A stretch of DNA of 64,000 nt from a bacterium (lineage in GTDB: Bacteria > Electryoneota > Electryoneia > Electryoneales > Electryoneaceae). Where the stretch lies: positions 558,001-622,000 of the forward strand of contig JAHLLH010000001.1 of assembly GCA_020444265.1 (NCBI GenBank). Reading direction: 5' to 3'. The stretch's first letter is position 1, and each line of letters begins with the position of its first letter. Shown one piece after another: positions 34,968-43,293 of the stretch. Under the pieces are notes generated by a model. That model ran no database searches and was not told where the DNA came from. It saw only the letters and a list, made by a program, of their open reading frames with translations. The position numbers and the translations under genes are program-made.

Positions 34968-35566
34968 CAGAATATCCAGTTCCACATACGGGTCAGAAAT
35001 CCCGGTTTTCCTGCATCAGCCATCGCACCTTTTCCGCTGTACGAGATCTGGGCGTTGGCGATGTGATAACTCATGATCGAATTGTCCGACTGGACATCTT
35101 CAGGACGAACAACACCGGTGAGTACGGTTATCTGCTTGTCACCGTTCACTTCCACCACTCTTGTTCCCTGGATCGAAAGTTGACCATTGTCCAAAACTTC
35201 TGTAACAATGGCTGTCATCTTGCTTTGCAAGCTTCCTTTTGTCGTCGTCGCCCCTTCCGATTCGAAGCGGTTGGCAAGCTGGGAATCGAGACCAAAACTG
35301 GGAAGGAGGTTGTTCAGCGTACCTGAACTGGATGCGTCTGCTGTCAGCCGGTTGTCCGAATTGGTCCGTGTGTCGACCGTATTCGATCCCTGTGCGGATT
35401 CAACGATATGGACAGTAATGATGTCCCCTTCGTTGAACGCCTTTTTATCCGCGAACATGGATCGACGCACGACATCTTTGATGGTCTGCGCCTGCAAGGG
35501 TCCAGCCGCAAGCAAAAGCCCGGCCATGGCCAGTAATAACAGCCGCGTGACTCGTTGACTCATCAT
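34967..35566 (-). CDS. flgH: Flagellar L-ring protein FlgH (no lipobox)
   Basis: A 199-residue exported protein. After a signal peptide the mature part has SMFADKKAFNEGDIITVHIVE and SGTLNNLLPSFGLD, then VVEVNGDKQITVLTGVVRPEDV, all standard for FlgH. The signal peptide ends LLLAAGPLQAQT with no cysteine, so the usual lipoprotein anchor of FlgH seems to be missing. The tandem ATG near 35566 has AGGAAGGA upstream. It forms the outer-membrane ring of the basal body and is encoded between flgA and flgI as expected. Its presence is a strong sign of a diderm cell. Confidence 0.94.
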   Translation of the reverse strand: MMSQRVTRLLLLAMAGLLLAAGPLQAQTIKDVVRRSMFADKKAFNEGDIITVHIVESAQGSNTVDTRTNSDNRLTADASSSGTLNNLLPSFGLDSQLANRFESEGATTTKGSLQSKMTAIVTEVLDNGQLSIQGTRVVEVNGDKQITVLTGVVRPEDVQSDNSIMSYHIANAQISYSGKGAMADAGKPGFLTRMWNWIF

Positions 35567-35580
35567 CCAATTCCTTCCTG

Positions 35581-36285
35581 TCACCTTGATGCAGCCTGAA
35601 GGGTGACCACTCCATCACCAGAAACACGGGCTTCCAAGATCCGCCGGTACTGGGTGTTTTCTACCCGGATCATTTCGCCTTTCTGACCATCTTCCAAGGC
35701 TTTACCCGGAAGTTTGATTTCCACACTTCCTTGGGACGAGACGATTGTCACCGGTGCACCTCTCAGCACATCAGGTACTTTCTCTATGTCATGCCAGGTC
35801 AAAACATTGCCCGCTCTCAATGATCGACGTGCCCGATAACTGTCCACTGGCAACTCGCTGGCCATTTCAGGCCATCGGCCTCGGATCATCGTCACTTCCC
35901 GTCGTTCCCAGGACAAATCCGCTGGTCCCAGGACATCATTTCGCTTTAACCCTTCGCGAATAACAGGAACCCAGGCAAATGGCATCACGCGGATGCTCAA
36001 CGGAACCCGCCTGCTGACCTCAACTCCCTCTCCCAGCGATAGGTAAATGAGCGTTGTTCCGCGTGGGCTTGACGCTGCTTCAAGCTTGATCAACTCTGCG
36101 TCCGTGTCAGAAAGCACCCTCGGAACACTGTTGATCACCCACTCGACATTTCCCTTTCCCCACTCCTGTTCGAGGAATTCCTGTACCGCATCTTGGATGC
36201 CTTGCGACAGGGCTCCATTTGCTGCAGATGCGCTGCTGTTCAACGCACCGGCTGTCAGCATCAGGATGGAAAGAAGGAATCTCAT
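35581..36285 (-). CDS. flgA: Flagellar P-ring assembly chaperone FlgA
   Basis: A 234-residue periplasmic protein with an N-terminal signal peptide (LLSILMLTAGAL, then ASA). The C-terminal half is a SAF/ChapFlgA domain: REGLKRNDVLGPADLSWERR, YRARRSLRAGNVLTWHDIE and GSVEIKLPGKALEDGQKGEMIRV-like segments. It helps FlgI assemble in the periplasm. It sits between flgG and flgH, with a five-base gap upstream. Confidence 0.92.
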   Translation of the reverse strand: MRFLLSILMLTAGALNSSASAANGALSQGIQDAVQEFLEQEWGKGNVEWVINSVPRVLSDTDAELIKLEAASSPRGTTLIYLSLGEGVEVSRRVPLSIRVMPFAWVPVIREGLKRNDVLGPADLSWERREVTMIRGRWPEMASELPVDSYRARRSLRAGNVLTWHDIEKVPDVLRGAPVTIVSSQGSVEIKLPGKALEDGQKGEMIRVENTQYRRILEARVSGDGVVTLQAASR

Positions 36286-36290
36286 CTCAC

Positions 36291-37079
36291 TTACCGTTTC
36301 AGATTGTTTGCGAGGTAGAGCATGTCTTCCGCAGTCTTGATCGCCTTCGAAGAGACTTCATAGGCACGCTGGGCGACGATCATGTTGACCATCTCCTGCA
36401 CAACCTCGACATTTGACCCTTCCAGGTAGCCCTGGTGGATCTCACCAAAACCTTCCTGCCCGGGCTGTCCAAGGATTGGGATACCGGATGCATCCGTCTC
36501 GAGGAAGAGATTCTGGCCTGCGCTACGCAGTCCTGCCGGGTTGGTGAATCGCGCCAATTCAAGCTGGCCCAACTCCTGGCTTTCAGAACGCCCGTAAATC
36601 GTGGCGTAGAGATACCCTTCGCGATCAATCGAGAGATCGAGGGTATCTTCGGGAATCACCATCTCGGGATCGAGGATATAGCCATCCGATGTTACCACAC
36701 GGCCATCAGGACTACGGTTCAGGTTACCGTCACGCGTGTAGGCAATCGTTCCATCCGGACGACGGACACGAAAGAACCCTTCCCCTTCGATAGACATATC
36801 GAGGGGGTTGTCCGTTTGGATCGGGCTTCCCTGCATGAAGCTTTTTTCAATGGAAACAGGCTTTACACCATGCCCGATCTGCAGTTCGGTCGGCACAACT
36901 GTTCCGAGGTTTCGCACGGAGTGGGATGACTGGATCGTCTGGTAAATGAGGTCCTGGAATTCGACCTGCGAACGTTTGAAGCCGTTCGTATTAACGTTAG
37001 CCAGGTTGTTGGAGATCGTGTCAATGGACAACTGCTGGGCGTACATGCCACTCGCTGCTGTCCTCAATGCACGCATCAT
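36291..37079 (-). CDS. flgG: Distal rod protein FlgG
   Basis: A 262-residue axial protein of usual length. The N-terminus reads MRALRTAASGMYAQQLSID with the NNLANVNTNGFKRSQVEFQ signature; the C-terminus has GYLEGSNVEVVQEMVNMIVA followed by QRAYEVSSKAIKTAEDML. It builds the distal rod. GGGAGG lies ahead of the ATG. flgF is 35 bases upstream, the common pairing. Confidence 0.96.
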   Translation of the reverse strand: MMRALRTAASGMYAQQLSIDTISNNLANVNTNGFKRSQVEFQDLIYQTIQSSHSVRNLGTVVPTELQIGHGVKPVSIEKSFMQGSPIQTDNPLDMSIEGEGFFRVRRPDGTIAYTRDGNLNRSPDGRVVTSDGYILDPEMVIPEDTLDLSIDREGYLYATIYGRSESQELGQLELARFTNPAGLRSAGQNLFLETDASGIPILGQPGQEGFGEIHQGYLEGSNVEVVQEMVNMIVAQRAYEVSSKAIKTAEDMLYLANNLKR

Positions 37080-37114
37080 AGCAAAATCCTCCCGCTCTCA
37101 GTGGAGCGAATGGG

Positions 37115-37855
37115 TTAGAATTTCGACACTTTGTTGATCAGTTGATTCAGGGTTTGATCCTGAGCAGTCAATGCACGCTGCGAGGATTCGAACGTGCGAT
37201 TCAACTCGATCATGAACACCATTTCCTCAACCACATTGACATTGGAGGATTCGAGGTGTCCTTGCTGAACAGATGTATCTTCAGGAGTTTCGGGCGTCGC
37301 CTCTTTCTTGAGGCCAAACATGCTGTCGCCCTTTTTAATCAGGTTGGTTAAATCCTCAAACGTGGCAACCATCATCGAGCTCGATGAATTTCCACGTTGG
37401 AAAATATGCCCTTCCTCGTCTACGAAGAAGGGACGATCACGAACGATAATCGGTGCACCAGAATCATCCAGTACACGCCATCCCTGCGCGGTCACCAATT
37501 CGTGGTTTGAATTGAGTTTGAAGCGACCATCACGTGTGTACCCGCGTTCAAGGTCTTCCGGATTCTCAACAACGAAGAACCCATCCCCGCTCAGGGCAAA
37601 TTCTGTATCTACGCCTGTAGAGTAGAGTTCACCTTGACGGAATTCGGTCTTCAAACCCTTGTTAAGTTCGCCTTTTCGTTCCGGCATGCCACCTTTACCC
37701 GGCTGCACGATTTCGTTGTTTAACACCGTGCTGAAATAGCGTCGATCCGCCTTGAACGCGGTCGTTGACGCATTCGCCAGGTTGTTCGAAATGTTGATCA
37801 ACCGGTGGTAACGCGGAAGCATGCCCGCAGCAGAGTGATAGATCCCACGGATCAT
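37115..37855 (-). CDS. flgF: Proximal rod protein FlgF
   Basis: A 246-residue axial protein. It starts IRGIYHSAAGMLPRYHRLIN and carries ISNNLANASTTAFKADRRYF, then the C-terminal QGHLESSNVNVVEEMVFMIEL motif. It is paralogous to the FlgG product next door and is assigned FlgF by position and by the shorter N-terminal variant. It appears to be the first gene of a long unit running through flgL into the glycosyltransferase island, with a sigma-54-like motif 40 bases upstream. Confidence 0.9.
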   Translation of the reverse strand: MIRGIYHSAAGMLPRYHRLINISNNLANASTTAFKADRRYFSTVLNNEIVQPGKGGMPERKGELNKGLKTEFRQGELYSTGVDTEFALSGDGFFVVENPEDLERGYTRDGRFKLNSNHELVTAQGWRVLDDSGAPIIVRDRPFFVDEEGHIFQRGNSSSSMMVATFEDLTNLIKKGDSMFGLKKEATPETPEDTSVQQGHLESSNVNVVEEMVFMIELNRTFESSQRALTAQDQTLNQLINKVSKF

Positions 37856-37894
37856 CCGATGTCCCTTTCACAGAGAGTATGCAGAAGGGCTATC

Positions 37895-37910
37895 GGCAAA
37901 TGGCATGCCT
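37895..37910 (-). promoter_or_regulatory. Sigma-54-like promoter upstream of flgF
   Basis: On the minus strand AGGCATGCCATTTGCC: GG and GC elements ten bases apart, with GGCA and TTGC matching the TGGCAC-N5-TTGCW consensus. It lies about 40 bases before the flgF ATG. It resembles stronger motifs upstream of flgD and flhA. The rest of the 171-base gap before flgF shows no clear terminator. Confidence 0.6.
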
Positions 37911-38026
37911 GAACAGGAGGTTTGCTAACTGACTATATTACAAGTGGTTTGTGGGGCGTAATTCGAGACTGGATTTTGGTGGAAAGGAAGGCTTAACCGC
38001 TACGGGGTAGAAGTTGCCGTTGTTAA

Positions 38027-39532
38027 TCAGCTACCGGATGCTTCCGCAAGGTTGATCGCCATACGTACTTCATCCTGTCCGACACCGAGAGTCTCTGCGA
38101 TTTCACGAACCGTCGATCCCTGACGGTACATTGCTTCCAGTTTTTTGCGTTTCGCATCACTCAACTCTTCAGTGCCAGCATCTTCCGCTGGTGCGAGTAC
38201 TGCCAAGGCTTCCGGGTCGATCTCATCACCTGGACCAAAAGTAAGCGGTTCGGGCGCTGAAGCTTGAGTGGTCTCCTCATACGCCTTTGCGGCATTCGCA
38301 ACAGCACCTTTAGGCTTGGGGGGCGGCGCAGTTGGCATTTCGAGGACTGCGTCATCGGTGTCCATGCTCTCAAGAAGATCGTCTTCAAGAGCTAGTTCAT
38401 CCGGCATCTCCCCTTTGCGCTTGTTTATCAGTTTAACCAGGGTATAGACACCAAATCCGATTCCGCCCACCAATGCAAGCCCAACAAGGATCAGAATAAT
38501 TGTCAGCCAGAGTGGCCTCCCTCCCTCTTCCTTGTCCGCCGCATCGTCATCCCTCTGCTGGGATGAGGCAGTTTGCATAGCAATGGGACGTGATGAAGGA
38601 GTATCAACCGGGATATAGAGGGATCCACCGCTTAGTTCGAGCACCCGTGCCCACATACCGCTAGCCGCCTCAGGGTTCCCCTGTGCCTGAAACGCGAGTG
38701 CAAGATGTACGGATGCAACGGATTCCGTGCTCGGATCCGTCAGTGCCTCCCGGTAAACATCAAGCGCACGACTAAGATCACCCTGCTGTTCGATCAGCTC
38801 CCCCATCACTACACGGCTCCAACCGAACCCAGATTCGGATGGCTGGATGGTAGCGAGGTAGGCTAGAGCTCGGTCTACATCCCCCTGGTCGGCAATCTGA
38901 GCACCGATACGCACTACCTCGGGCAAGATTGACGGAACAGCGATGCTCCCCCCCTGCTGAATGCCCCTTGGCTGCATTCCGGCTCGTGATTCCAGCTCGT
39001 CTGGAGGAGTTGTTGGCTTTTGCTCGCGTGACGCTGGAGCGGAACCCCTCAAATCCTCTCCCTGAGAGCTTTTCAAGGGCTTTGTTGCAGGATTTTGTAC
39101 CGTCTCGGCTGGATTGGTAGGTGGCGGCGAGGCTGGTTTCGGCTCGGTGGCGGCTTCGAGGAAGAGGAGGTAGGCTCCTGCACCAGCAGGTGTCAACCGG
39201 CCCGCAAGATAGTGCGTGCCAATGATCTCGATACCGCCTCCTGAGGGTCTAATGGCGGCGAACAGCCCACGGGATCGAACATTTATCCCTTCCGCCGGTA
39301 AAAAACCACCCTGCAGCTCGAGAATACGGCCACGTGCGGTCGTCAATCGGACCGGGTCCGAGCTGTCGAAACGGAGTGAAAGAATAGTTTTGTCGGAACT
39401 GGAAGAACTTGCCTGGATTGAACGAAGAGTGGATGCTGTTAAACGGATCGGAACGAACAGCAGAAACGCGAGCAGCCCCACCGAAAGCAGCCATTTGCTT
39501 TCGGTGCCCTGCGCACCTCTTCTCCTCTCCAT
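38027..39532 (-). CDS. SwrB-like membrane protein with exported TPR region and cytoplasmic helix-turn-helix tail
   Basis: A ~501-residue protein. An N-terminal signal-anchor is followed by a beta-rich region (~residues 30-130), a Pro-rich linker, and a TPR-like segment (IGAQIADQGDVDRALAYLA, LIEQQGDLSRALDVYREAL). A transmembrane helix (WLTIILILVGLALVGGIGFG) and a long cytoplasmic tail come next, ending in a helix-turn-helix-like motif: KLEAMYRQGSTVREIAETLG and VGQDEVRMAINL. The tail resembles DUF6115/SwrB proteins, found after sigD in Firmicutes fla/che operons. Here it also follows fliA. Start is ambiguous: an ATG at 39589 with AAGGA upstream would add 19 residues. Role inferred: regulation of flagellar assembly or number. 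Confidence 0.7.
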   Translation of the reverse strand: MERRRGAQGTESKWLLSVGLLAFLLFVPIRLTASTLRSIQASSSSSDKTILSLRFDSSDPVRLTTARGRILELQGGFLPAEGINVRSRGLFAAIRPSGGGIEIIGTHYLAGRLTPAGAGAYLLFLEAATEPKPASPPPTNPAETVQNPATKPLKSSQGEDLRGSAPASREQKPTTPPDELESRAGMQPRGIQQGGSIAVPSILPEVVRIGAQIADQGDVDRALAYLATIQPSESGFGWSRVVMGELIEQQGDLSRALDVYREALTDPSTESVASVHLALAFQAQGNPEAASGMWARVLELSGGSLYIPVDTPSSRPIAMQTASSQQRDDDAADKEEGGRPLWLTIILILVGLALVGGIGFGVYTLVKLINKRKGEMPDELALEDDLLESMDTDDAVLEMPTAPPPKPKGAVANAAKAYEETTQASAPEPLTFGPGDEIDPEALAVLAPAEDAGTEELSDAKRKKLEAMYRQGSTVREIAETLGVGQDEVRMAINLAEASGS

Positions 39533-39548
39533 CCCGTTGTTCACCTGC

Positions 39549-39902
39549 CTACCCTTCAATATCCAGGGTATCACCCTTGCCCCGGTCATCCTCGTCCTTG
39601 CGAAACCTTAGATCACTGATAAAGTCTTCCGTACCAGACTCTTCCCCATCGGTCTCATCGTCCTCTTTCTTCTCTTTCTTGAGGAATGAGTGACGGTTTC
39701 GACCACGAGGATCAAGTGGATCCAGCTTTCCCCGTTCTTCCAAGCCAGCAGATTGTTGGCGCTGGCGCTTTTCAAGCTGACGCAGAACGGCCTCGTTTTT
39801 GGCATTGGCCTGTTTTTCAGCGCCGGTGTGCGACTCATCCGCCATCCGTTGCGCGATCCAGGTTTTGCTGAAATTGTCCTGGAGGTGGATCGGTATTACC
39901 AT
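39549..39902 (-). CDS. Small hydrophilic protein between fliA and swrB-like gene
   Basis: A 117-residue highly charged protein without signal peptide or membrane segment. The N-terminus (MVIPIHLQDNFSKTWIAQRM) is the only non-repetitive part; then comes a Lys/Arg/Glu-rich coiled-coil-like stretch and an acidic tail. Similar short proteins lie after fliA in other flagellar operons, but I know no proven function. The ATG at 39902 has a GGTGGG ribosome site; the longer reading overlaps fliA. It overlaps or nearly touches the next gene depending on that gene's start. Confidence 0.65.
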   Translation of the reverse strand: MVIPIHLQDNFSKTWIAQRMADESHTGAEKQANAKNEAVLRQLEKRQRQQSAGLEERGKLDPLDPRGRNRHSFLKKEKKEDDETDGEESGTEDFISDLRFRKDEDDRGKGDTLDIEG

Positions 39903-39918
39903 TTTCCCACCCTCACGG

Positions 39919-40710
39919 TCAGGTCTCGTCCGAATCGCCAAACAGCAGCCGCAATTTCCCCTTTAAGGTAAGGATGATACGGCTATGAATCTGGGAAACT
40001 CTCGATTCACTTATACTTAGTACTTCTCCAATCTCACGCAAAGTCAATTCTTCATAATAGTACAAGGCAATTACCAGACGTTCCTGCTGGCTAAGCTGTT
40101 CTATCATACGTCTCGCGATACGTTTCGCATCATTCCACTCAACCACCCCGGGAACATCCTCAGCCTCATCATCTTCCAGCATCTCACCAAGTGAGCTGAC
40201 CTCGCCCTCTGGCCCGGACAATGGCTGGTCAAGCGACAAGATGGAAGTCACTTTGACTTCATCCAGCATGCCATAGTAGTCATCAAGACCGATTTCAAGC
40301 TCCTCAGCGATTTCCTCGTCCGAAGGCACCCTTCCCAGGTTTCCTTCGAGCTTTACCAGAGCTGCTTCGAGGTTCTTTGCTTTTGTTCGGAGGGATCGGG
40401 GCATCCAATCGTAGTCACGCAGGCTGTCGAGGATGGATCCGCGAATACGATTGACTGCATAAGTCTCAAATTTGAAACCGCGTCCGAGGTCGAAATTGTC
40501 AATGGATCCAATCAGGCCGATGATGCCTGAGTTGATCAATTCCTGTACCTGGACCGAGTCCGGCAGGCCGATCTTCATACGCCCGGCGACCTGTTCTACG
40601 AGCGGCAGGTAGCGAAGGACGAGTTCATCTTTAATTGGCTGCTCGGGCTCTTTCACCCAAAGCTTCCAAAGCGCCCCAGCGTCAAGTTTGGATAACTCCC
40701 GTGGAGTCAT
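39919..40710 (-). CDS. fliA: RNA polymerase sigma-28 factor FliA (FliA/WhiG family)
   Basis: A 263-residue sigma factor. Region 2 has LVLRYLPLVEQVAGRM, INSGIIGLIGSIDNFDLGRG and FETYAVNRIRGSILDSLRDY. Region 3 has NLGRVPSDEEIAEEL. Region 4 has RLVIALYYYEELTLREIGEV and SESRVSQIHSRI. It directs RNA polymerase to late flagellar promoters such as the perfect GCCGATAA element at fliC, and would be held by the FlgM-like protein. It lies downstream of flhF-flhG, a common deltaproteobacterial and Firmicutes order. Confidence 0.96.
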   Translation of the reverse strand: MTPRELSKLDAGALWKLWVKEPEQPIKDELVLRYLPLVEQVAGRMKIGLPDSVQVQELINSGIIGLIGSIDNFDLGRGFKFETYAVNRIRGSILDSLRDYDWMPRSLRTKAKNLEAALVKLEGNLGRVPSDEEIAEELEIGLDDYYGMLDEVKVTSILSLDQPLSGPEGEVSSLGEMLEDDEAEDVPGVVEWNDAKRIARRMIEQLSQQERLVIALYYYEELTLREIGEVLSISESRVSQIHSRIILTLKGKLRLLFGDSDET

Positions 40711-40729
40711 CTAAGGATCGCCTCGTAGG

Positions 40730-40996
40730 TTATTCCTGCTCCAATTCCAATGGGCTCATTTCTTCTTCTTCCTCTTTCGCGCTCAATTCTTTCAGTCGAT
40801 TAAACTCATAATCGCTTAAGAGCTTTACCAACATATTGGTAATGATAATATTCAGAATACTGTAAACAAGAAATGCGACTGTACCGCGAAAGATAGCAGA
40901 GAAAATCGCGGTGCCAATCAACAGGTTGTAGGCCACCACCCCGAACAGCAGGATGAAGCCGACAATTCCGCTAAGTTCTTTCCAGCGTGGGGTCAT
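40730..40996 (-). CDS. Small two-helix membrane protein between flhG and fliA
   Basis: An 88-residue protein with two hydrophobic segments (around residues 10-30 and 35-60) and a charged, Glu-rich tail (KEEEEEMSPLELEQE). No known domain recognised. Its start overlaps the flhG stop in ATGA, and fliA starts 19 bases downstream. Function unknown; it may anchor or regulate the FlhG-FliA part of the cluster. Confidence 0.65.
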   Translation of the reverse strand: MTPRWKELSGIVGFILLFGVVAYNLLIGTAIFSAIFRGTVAFLVYSILNIIITNMLVKLLSDYEFNRLKELSAKEEEEEMSPLELEQE

Positions 40997-41874
40997 TCCT
41001 CAACCCTCTGACGGAAGATGCGCGAAATAAAACTCGCCCGGTCCGCCTCGTTTTTAACTGGCATTTTCAACAACTTATGTGCCATCATCACCATCGCTGT
41101 GGAAGCTGAACTACGTGGATTGCGAAGGATGAAGGGAGTTCGTTCAGCAACAGCCTGGGGGATATTTGGATCAATCGGCAAAGCCCCCAGGTAATTGATA
41201 TCAAACTGCAGGAAGTTCCGAACAGCAAGCTGAAGTTTGTTGAATGTTTCTTTTGCTTCCTGCGGTTTCGGTGCGAGATTAATCAAAACATGCGCGTTCA
41301 TGGTCGTATTACGATAGCTCGCGACCTTCAGCATCGCATAAGCATCTGTGATTGCAGTTGGCTCAGGATTTGTCACAAGAATCACATCGTCCGCACTGAC
41401 CACAAACTGCATAATGCTTTCCGACAACCCGGCTCCTGTGTCAATCAGCACGATGTCATACCGCTGCTCGAGATCATCAAAGGCAGCAAGAATCCGATCT
41501 CGCACCACATCGTCTTTATCGAGCATCTCAACTGCACCACTCGAACCAGGCATGATCTGGATGCCCTCTGGCCCGTCGATCAGAGTGTCAGAAAAGAATG
41601 CTGAGCCCACAATAACGTCCGCCAGCGTATTCTGAACGTGAATACCGAGCAGAATATCGATATTCGCAAGGTTGGTGTCCGCATCAACCAGCAGGACTCG
41701 TTTGCCCAGACGCCCAAACGCAATGGCCATGTTCAAGCTGACATTGGATTTCCCAACGCCACCCTTCCCGCTGGTCACAGCGATTTTTCGTGCACTATGC
41801 AACCCCTTGCTGCCTGGGGATTTCCGCATGGTACGATGCTGGTTGCGCAGGGAATCTGCCTGGTCACGCGTCAC
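40993..41874 (-). CDS. flhG: MinD-like ATPase FlhG (FleN/YlxH)
   Basis: A 293-residue P-loop ATPase with VTSGKGGVGKSNVSLN (deviant Walker A) near residue 33, VLLVDADTNLANIDIL and VLIDTGAGLSE. The N-terminus carries DQADSLR, the conserved helix that stimulates the FlhF GTPase. FlhG controls flagellar number and placement with FlhF, encoded just upstream. The GTG start has GAGGAGG about ten bases upstream. C-terminal amphipathic segment (ADRASFISRIFRQRVEE) likely touches the membrane. Confidence 0.94.
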   Translation of the reverse strand: MTRDQADSLRNQHRTMRKSPGSKGLHSARKIAVTSGKGGVGKSNVSLNMAIAFGRLGKRVLLVDADTNLANIDILLGIHVQNTLADVIVGSAFFSDTLIDGPEGIQIMPGSSGAVEMLDKDDVVRDRILAAFDDLEQRYDIVLIDTGAGLSESIMQFVVSADDVILVTNPEPTAITDAYAMLKVASYRNTTMNAHVLINLAPKPQEAKETFNKLQLAVRNFLQFDINYLGALPIDPNIPQAVAERTPFILRNPRSSASTAMVMMAHKLLKMPVKNEADRASFISRIFRQRVEE

Positions 41875-41933
41875 GATCGTGACACCCTCCTCTATCTGGA
41901 TAGACCGAATAACGACTTTGTACGTCTAGCAGC

Positions 41934-43238
41934 TTACGGTTTTGGATCGGGTAACACAAATCCGCTGGCCCGAAGCTGGTCGAAGTAATCATGTTTCGCT
42001 GCCATCGCGGCAAGCAGAATTTTATCCGCTTCTACAATATCGTCCGGGACACTCTGCCCAGTTGTCAAATAGGACCACTGCTTAGGCAGCATGGTAGAAA
42101 GACTCAACAGGTGGCCAGCCCCAGCAATCTCATCAAGTTTGGTGACAATCACGCGAGTTGCCGCCACTACACCGAATTTCCGGATCGTTTCTTGCTGATC
42201 CTCTTTGCGTGTCCCGGCTGACAGTACCAGCATGACTTCATCCGGCTGAGCGTGATCCATGAAAGCCTTCAACTCTTGTAGTGCTTCCGAATCGTTTTGG
42301 CTGCGGCCCGCTGTATCGATTAAGACGACTTCGCGGTTTTTATGCTTCTCTAAAGCAACCGGAAGTTCTTCAGGCCGATAAACCACATCGATCGGCAATC
42401 CAGCTATGCTTGCGAAGGTCTTCAGTTGCTCAACCGCAGCGACACGATAAGTGTCGGTTGAGATCATCGCAACGTCGCGTCCCCCGAAGATTGCCCGGTT
42501 GGTCGCCATCTTTGCGATAGTGGTGGTCTTCCCCACTCCAGTCGGACCGACGAGGGCAATCACCAATGGTCGACTACTTCGCGTAGATCGTTCGGGAATC
42601 GGTGAAGTCTTGAATAAATCCGCCAGGAAGTCGTGTAACTTGGACTCGACTACCTCTTCTTCCTCGTACTGCTTCGGCCCCAACTCGTTGTGAACCCTCT
42701 GCAGTAGATCTGTCGCAATCTTTTCCTCTGTCCCGTTTTCGACAAGCTGTTTCCATGCATCAGACAGGACTGGGGGCAGAGTCGGCGCATTTTTATACTT
42801 CAGATGACTCGCAAGCTGTCGGACCGTATCCTGTAACTCGTCGATCCGTTCACGCATCTCACTCACAGCTTGCGAATTTTCTTCCAGCGGGTTCGACCTC
42901 CGCGTCCTCAAGTTGGCGTCTGCTGCACCCTGCTGCCCTTCGGGACGACCGTGGTGACGCGTTCCAAGAGTAGACGGATCGAAACTTGTTCGGCTCGACG
43001 TTTTTGCGATTGTTTCACGCATTCGTTCGTCGAGCACCGGCTTCGTCGGCTTGGGGGGTGTCGGATTACGATCCGGGGTTGCCGCAGTCACCTCGATCAT
43101 CGAACGCCCCATGAAGCTGAGCAAACCATTCTTCTCCACCTTGCGCGATTGGAGAATTACAGCATCCTCACCCAGTTCATTCTTGACCTGGGCCAACGCT
43201 TCACTCATGGTGGCGGCAATGAATTTCTTGATTACCAT
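41934..43238 (-). CDS. flhF: SRP-type GTPase FlhF
   Basis: A 434-residue protein. The N-terminus VIKKFIAATMSEALAQVKNE is the FlhF B-domain start. After a variable linker and a helical N domain, the NG domain shows the P-loop VGPTGVGKTTTIAKMA, MISTDTYRVAAVEQL, VLIDTAGRS and TKLDE. It recruits early flagellar parts to the chosen cell site and interacts with FlhG. Start set at ATG 43238 by homology; a GTG at 43250 adds four residues. Confidence 0.95.
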   Translation of the reverse strand: MVIKKFIAATMSEALAQVKNELGEDAVILQSRKVEKNGLLSFMGRSMIEVTAATPDRNPTPPKPTKPVLDERMRETIAKTSSRTSFDPSTLGTRHHGRPEGQQGAADANLRTRRSNPLEENSQAVSEMRERIDELQDTVRQLASHLKYKNAPTLPPVLSDAWKQLVENGTEEKIATDLLQRVHNELGPKQYEEEEVVESKLHDFLADLFKTSPIPERSTRSSRPLVIALVGPTGVGKTTTIAKMATNRAIFGGRDVAMISTDTYRVAAVEQLKTFASIAGLPIDVVYRPEELPVALEKHKNREVVLIDTAGRSQNDSEALQELKAFMDHAQPDEVMLVLSAGTRKEDQQETIRKFGVVAATRVIVTKLDEIAGAGHLLSLSTMLPKQWSYLTTGQSVPDDIVEADKILLAAMAAKHDYFDQLRASGFVLPDPKP

Positions 43239-43293
43239 GCGGGGTACCACACTCCCTTAGTCCAGCTGACCCCCCTCAGGGCTGCCGGAACGT

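Noticed and set aside
37890-37897. Possible sigma-28 -10 box (CTATCGGC on the + strand) upstream of flgF
   Set aside because: Seven of eight bases fit, but there is no -35 match at the right distance; the overlapping sigma-54-like motif fits better.
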